Positions 6,404 through 8,236 of a stretch of 8,236 bases of DNA are shown here, piece after piece. The translations under genes and the position numbers were made by a program. The notes below the pieces were generated by a model. That model did no database searches, was not told the DNA's origin, and saw only the letters and a list, made by a program, of their open reading frames with translations. The DNA is from an uncultured Oscillospiraceae bacterium. GTDB lineage: Bacteria; Bacillota; Clostridia; Oscillospirales; Acutalibacteraceae. Position 1 is the stretch's first letter; each line of letters starts with the position of its first letter. Location: NCBI GenBank assembly GCA_902462665.1, contig CABQCM010000044.1, forward strand, positions 1 to 8,236, read 5' to 3'.

Positions 6404-6627
6404 TCTATTTTTTTATTTTTTATTGCCGCACATTGCATATCCCGCTTTCCTGTGTTTTGCAGCGGATTTAGCTTGCCCTTTCTACGTAAAAAAGACTTTT
6501 TGCGAAGAATTTCTGAAATAGAGGAAGGCCGCCGCCCTCGATATACGAGAACCGCGACCTTCCTATTCAAACGAGACAGAACACACCGATTCCGATTGAT
6601 AACATGGTTCTGTTTCTGACACCGATA
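6404..6627. other. Noncoding gap between membrane-protein gene and decarboxylase promoter
   Basis: The whole gene-free interval is 6273-6627 (355 bases): decarboxylase leader, its promoter, then this AT-rich stretch. It holds a symmetric hairpin (6523-6563), a second inverted repeat GAGACAGAAC/GTTCTGTTTC (6573-6582 with 6607-6616, one G-U) and a direct repeat ACACCGAT (6583-6590 and 6619-6626) just beyond the stop codon of the membrane-protein gene. Short + strand open frames here lack support and overlap the promoter. Confidence 0.5.
6523..6563 (-). terminator. Symmetric hairpin, possible terminator of the membrane-protein gene
   Basis: GGAAGG (6523-6528) pairs with CCTTCC (6558-6563). Inside, CGC pairs with GCG, then after a 4-by-4 internal loop CTCG (6537-6540) pairs with CGAG (6546-6549) around a 5-base loop. 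On the - strand the tail is TCTATTTC, with another T run further on (near 6487-6500). It is the best candidate terminator for the gene ending at 6628, but the tail is poor and the internal loop weakens it. Confidence 0.4.
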
Positions 6628-7143
6628 TCATACATAATGTCCGACGCACAAAAGGCGCTCCAGATAAGCCGTCAGACCGATGATGACCGCGTTAGCGCCC
6701 GTCAGGACCATCGCCCGGCTCACCCGGCGCAGCATTTCCTCTCGAAAAAGGAAGAACAACAGCAAAAGCTTCGCCACAACGGCGGCGATGAGAACGATAT
6801 TAAATGTATAGAAGGGACCCCCATCAAAGGCGGCCTCAAATCCATCGAGCGACAGACCGTAAAGGGGAAGAGAAAAATTAATCCAACGAACGACCGTGGC
6901 CAGCAGGAAGCATACGGCGTTGGCGCCCAATATGGTGGGAAGCAGCCGGCTCCATTTGGAAACCCCGCCCATGTACCGAAGAACCAAAAGCTCGGCGAGG
7001 CAAACGGCTGCAAATGCAAACAACAGAATGTGCCAGGGCCGCCATGCCGACAGCCAGAACCAGGAGGAGGCAGCCTCCTGCCACATCCAGGGAGGGGCAA
7101 TGTCCAGCGCTTGCACCGGAAGTGAAAAATAAAGGTCTTGCAC
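6628..7143 (-). CDS. Small integral membrane protein of unknown function
   Basis: A 171-residue protein that I do not recognise. It has a Trp-rich N-terminal segment (PPWMWQEAASSWFWLSAWRP, 17-36) and four probable membrane helices at about 37-57, 67-85, 113-133 and 144-162. The hydrophilic loops are short, and the charged residues (REEMLRR, 134-140) suggest a cytoplasmic loop. GTG 7143 is chosen as start: AGAAGGG (7151-7157) lies 7 bases upstream, whereas the in-frame ATG at 7179 has no ribosome binding site and would lie only about 20 bases from the predicted transcription start. It has its own promoter (7205-7233) and follows the MATE gene by 119 bases. No catalytic motif, signal peptidase site or lipobox was seen, so transport, sensing or envelope roles cannot be distinguished. 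Confidence 0.8.
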   Translation of the reverse strand: MQDLYFSLPVQALDIAPPWMWQEAASSWFWLSAWRPWHILLFAFAAVCLAELLVLRYMGGVSKWSRLLPTILGANAVCFLLATVVRWINFSLPLYGLSLDGFEAAFDGGPFYTFNIVLIAAVVAKLLLLFFLFREEMLRRVSRAMVLTGANAVIIGLTAYLERLLCVGHYV

Positions 7144-7150
7144 TACAGTT

Positions 7151-7157
7151 CCCTTCT
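7151..7157 (-). promoter_or_regulatory. Ribosome binding site supporting GTG start at 7143
   Basis: AGAAGGG on the - strand is 7 bases before GTG 7143. It would fall inside the coding region if the upstream ATG at 7179 were used, which argues for the shorter protein. Confidence 0.7.
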
Positions 7158-7204
7158 TCCCTGTCCTTATCGCCCGCATACTCTGGTATAAGTTCTATAA
7201 AGAT

Positions 7205-7233
7205 ATTTTAATGTATTTTTTATGGATTGTCAA
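7205..7233 (-). promoter_or_regulatory. Near-consensus promoter of the small membrane-protein gene
   Basis: On the - strand a perfect TTGACA (7233-7228), a 17-base spacer and TAAAAT (7210-7205) form a strong sigma-A type promoter. Transcription should start near 7198, giving a leader of about 55 bases before GTG 7143. It shows the gene need not depend on read-through from the MATE gene. Confidence 0.88.
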
Positions 7234-7239
7234 TACATT
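7210..7239. repeat. 8-bp inverted repeat embedded in the promoter (possible operator)
   Basis: AATGTATT (7210-7217) and AATACATT (7232-7239) are perfect inverted repeats with a 14-base spacer. One arm overlaps the upstream edge of the -35 box and the other abuts the -10 box, the place where a dimeric repressor would block RNA polymerase. The region is very AT-rich, so chance is a real alternative. No regulator gene lies next to it in the window. Confidence 0.4.
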
Positions 7240-7262
7240 TTTATGCAGATTAATCTAATTAT

Positions 7263-8236
7263 CTAATAAAAATTATTTGCAACCGCATTTTCTTCCTCCT
7301 CCCGCAACCGTCGCACTAGCTTTTTATGGGTAAAGTAATAACAGACAGCGTGAACCAGCGCAGTGGCAAGCCAGGAAAAGGGATAGGACAAATACAGCGA
7401 AGTCAGAGAATGATCCGCAAAGCGGAAAATGGTGAGAATCCAGGTGATGCGGATGCCGCACACTCCGCCGATGGACACCAGCATCGGCAGCCACGGCGAG
7501 CCCATACCGCGCATGGCGCCGACGAGCACCTCCATCACACCGCAGAGAAAATAAGAGGTCGCAATCAGGCTCAAACGCAGCATCCCATAATGCAGGATTT
7601 CCTCCGGGGCAATGGAGGTGGCGGTTCCGGAAGCCGCGGTATACAGCGTGAGCAGCGGCTCGCCAAAGAAGTAAACCGCAAAGCCAAGCACCAAACCGAT
7701 GACGGTCACCAGCACAAGGCAAAGCACAAAAATCCGGCGCAGCCGCCGGGGCTGCTGCGCACCCACATTTTGGGCGGTAAAAGTCAGGCAGGTCTGGTAC
7801 ATGGAATTCATGGCCACATACACAAATCCCTCAATGTTGCCGGCGGCCGAGTTCCCCGACATCGCGGCCGAGCCAAACGAGTTGACCGAGGATTGAATAA
7901 TAATATTGGACAGCGAAAAAATGGATCCCTGAATCCCTGCCGGGATGCCGTGGCGCAGCATTTGGAAAAATTTATCCTTATAAAACCGAGTCTTGCGAAT
8001 ATCATATCGAAAAGAAAGCTCGGTTTTGACCAGACAGAGCACTACCATGACGGCCGATACAATCTGCGAGACGGTGGTTGCGGTGGCCACCCCCGCCACA
8101 TCCCAATGAAACACGATGACCAGCAAAAGGTTGAGCGCCACATTCACCAGCCCCGACAGCATGAGGATGTACAGCGGTCTGCGGGTATCCCCTACCGCCC
8201 GCAGGATGGCCGCGCCAAAATTGTAAACCATGCAAG
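7263..8236 (-). CDS. MATE-family multidrug/toxin exporter, C-terminal part (truncated by window edge)
   Basis: The frame runs from the right edge to TAG at 7263-7265, giving 324 complete codons of a family that is usually about 450 residues. It is therefore missing roughly its first 120-130 residues. The ATG at 8231 is internal: NFGAAILRAVGDTRRPLY is a motif that sits around TM4 in MATE proteins. About eight membrane helices can be read, and HGIPAGIQGSIFSLSNIIIQ and NIEGFVYVAMNSMYQTCLTF are typical of the second six-helix bundle, as is GAMRGMGSPWLPM after it. MATE transporters export cationic drugs or metabolites in exchange for Na+ or H+. Substrate cannot be told. The C-terminal tail is short and charged (RRLREEEENAVA). 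No clear terminator follows; the palindrome AGATTAATCT (7247-7256) lies just past the stop without a T-run. Confidence 0.95.
   Translation of the reverse strand, partial: CMVYNFGAAILRAVGDTRRPLYILMLSGLVNVALNLLLVIVFHWDVAGVATATTVSQIVSAVMVVLCLVKTELSFRYDIRKTRFYKDKFFQMLRHGIPAGIQGSIFSLSNIIIQSSVNSFGSAAMSGNSAAGNIEGFVYVAMNSMYQTCLTFTAQNVGAQQPRRLRRIFVLCLVLVTVIGLVLGFAVYFFGEPLLTLYTAASGTATSIAPEEILHYGMLRLSLIATSYFLCGVMEVLVGAMRGMGSPWLPMLVSIGGVCGIRITWILTIFRFADHSLTSLYLSYPFSWLATALVHAVCYYFTHKKLVRRLREEEENAVANNFY

Noticed and set aside
6353..6619. 88-codon + strand open frame with a weak AGGGA site
   Set aside because: It covers the decarboxylase promoter and the hairpins in antisense, has no promoter of its own, and its composition follows the AT-rich DNA.
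7247..7256. Palindrome AGATTAATCT as the MATE-gene terminator
   Set aside because: The stem is short and AT-rich with no loop to spare and no following T-run on the - strand.

Overview
The window most resembles a chromosomal segment of a moderately GC-rich, low-GC-lineage-type Firmicute, probably a gut clostridium of the Oscillospirales/Ruminococcaceae kind. The reasons are strong AGGAGG-type ribosome binding sites, a clostridial-style PcrA helicase, a Na+-pumping decarboxylase beta/gamma pair and a MATE transporter, in coding DNA that is GC-rich with AT-rich promoters. That placement is inference from family content, not from a marker gene.

Layout: the first gene (2-835, + strand, cut by the left edge) is an unrecognised soluble protein that ends at a strong intrinsic terminator (893-936). 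Everything after it lies on the - strand and is read from right to left. From the right edge these are: a MATE-family exporter (7263-8236, N-terminus cut off by the window); a small four-helix membrane protein (6628-7143) with its own near-consensus promoter; a bicistronic unit of a sodium-pump decarboxylase gamma subunit (5907-6272) and beta subunit (4673-5887), framed by a near-consensus promoter at 6375-6403 and an intrinsic terminator at 4629-4663; a 506-base stretch with no convincing gene but many hairpins (4123-4628); a dCMP-deaminase-family enzyme (3643-4122); and a PcrA/UvrD helicase (994-3465) convergent with the first gene.

Functionally these are mostly housekeeping genes: nucleotide metabolism (dCMP to dUMP), DNA repair helicase, membrane energetics and efflux. 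The gamma-beta pair is the membrane half of a biotin-dependent Na+ pump. Its carboxyltransferase and biotin carrier are not in this transcription unit, so they must be elsewhere if the pump works.

The most interesting part is the GC-rich gap 4123-4628. It carries at least four perfect local stems. One is a long hairpin that, only when read on the - strand, is capped by a C(UUCG)G tetraloop. This suggests an undescribed structured RNA or structured leader upstream of the deaminase gene. No defence system, CRISPR array, insertion sequence, tRNA or rRNA was seen.
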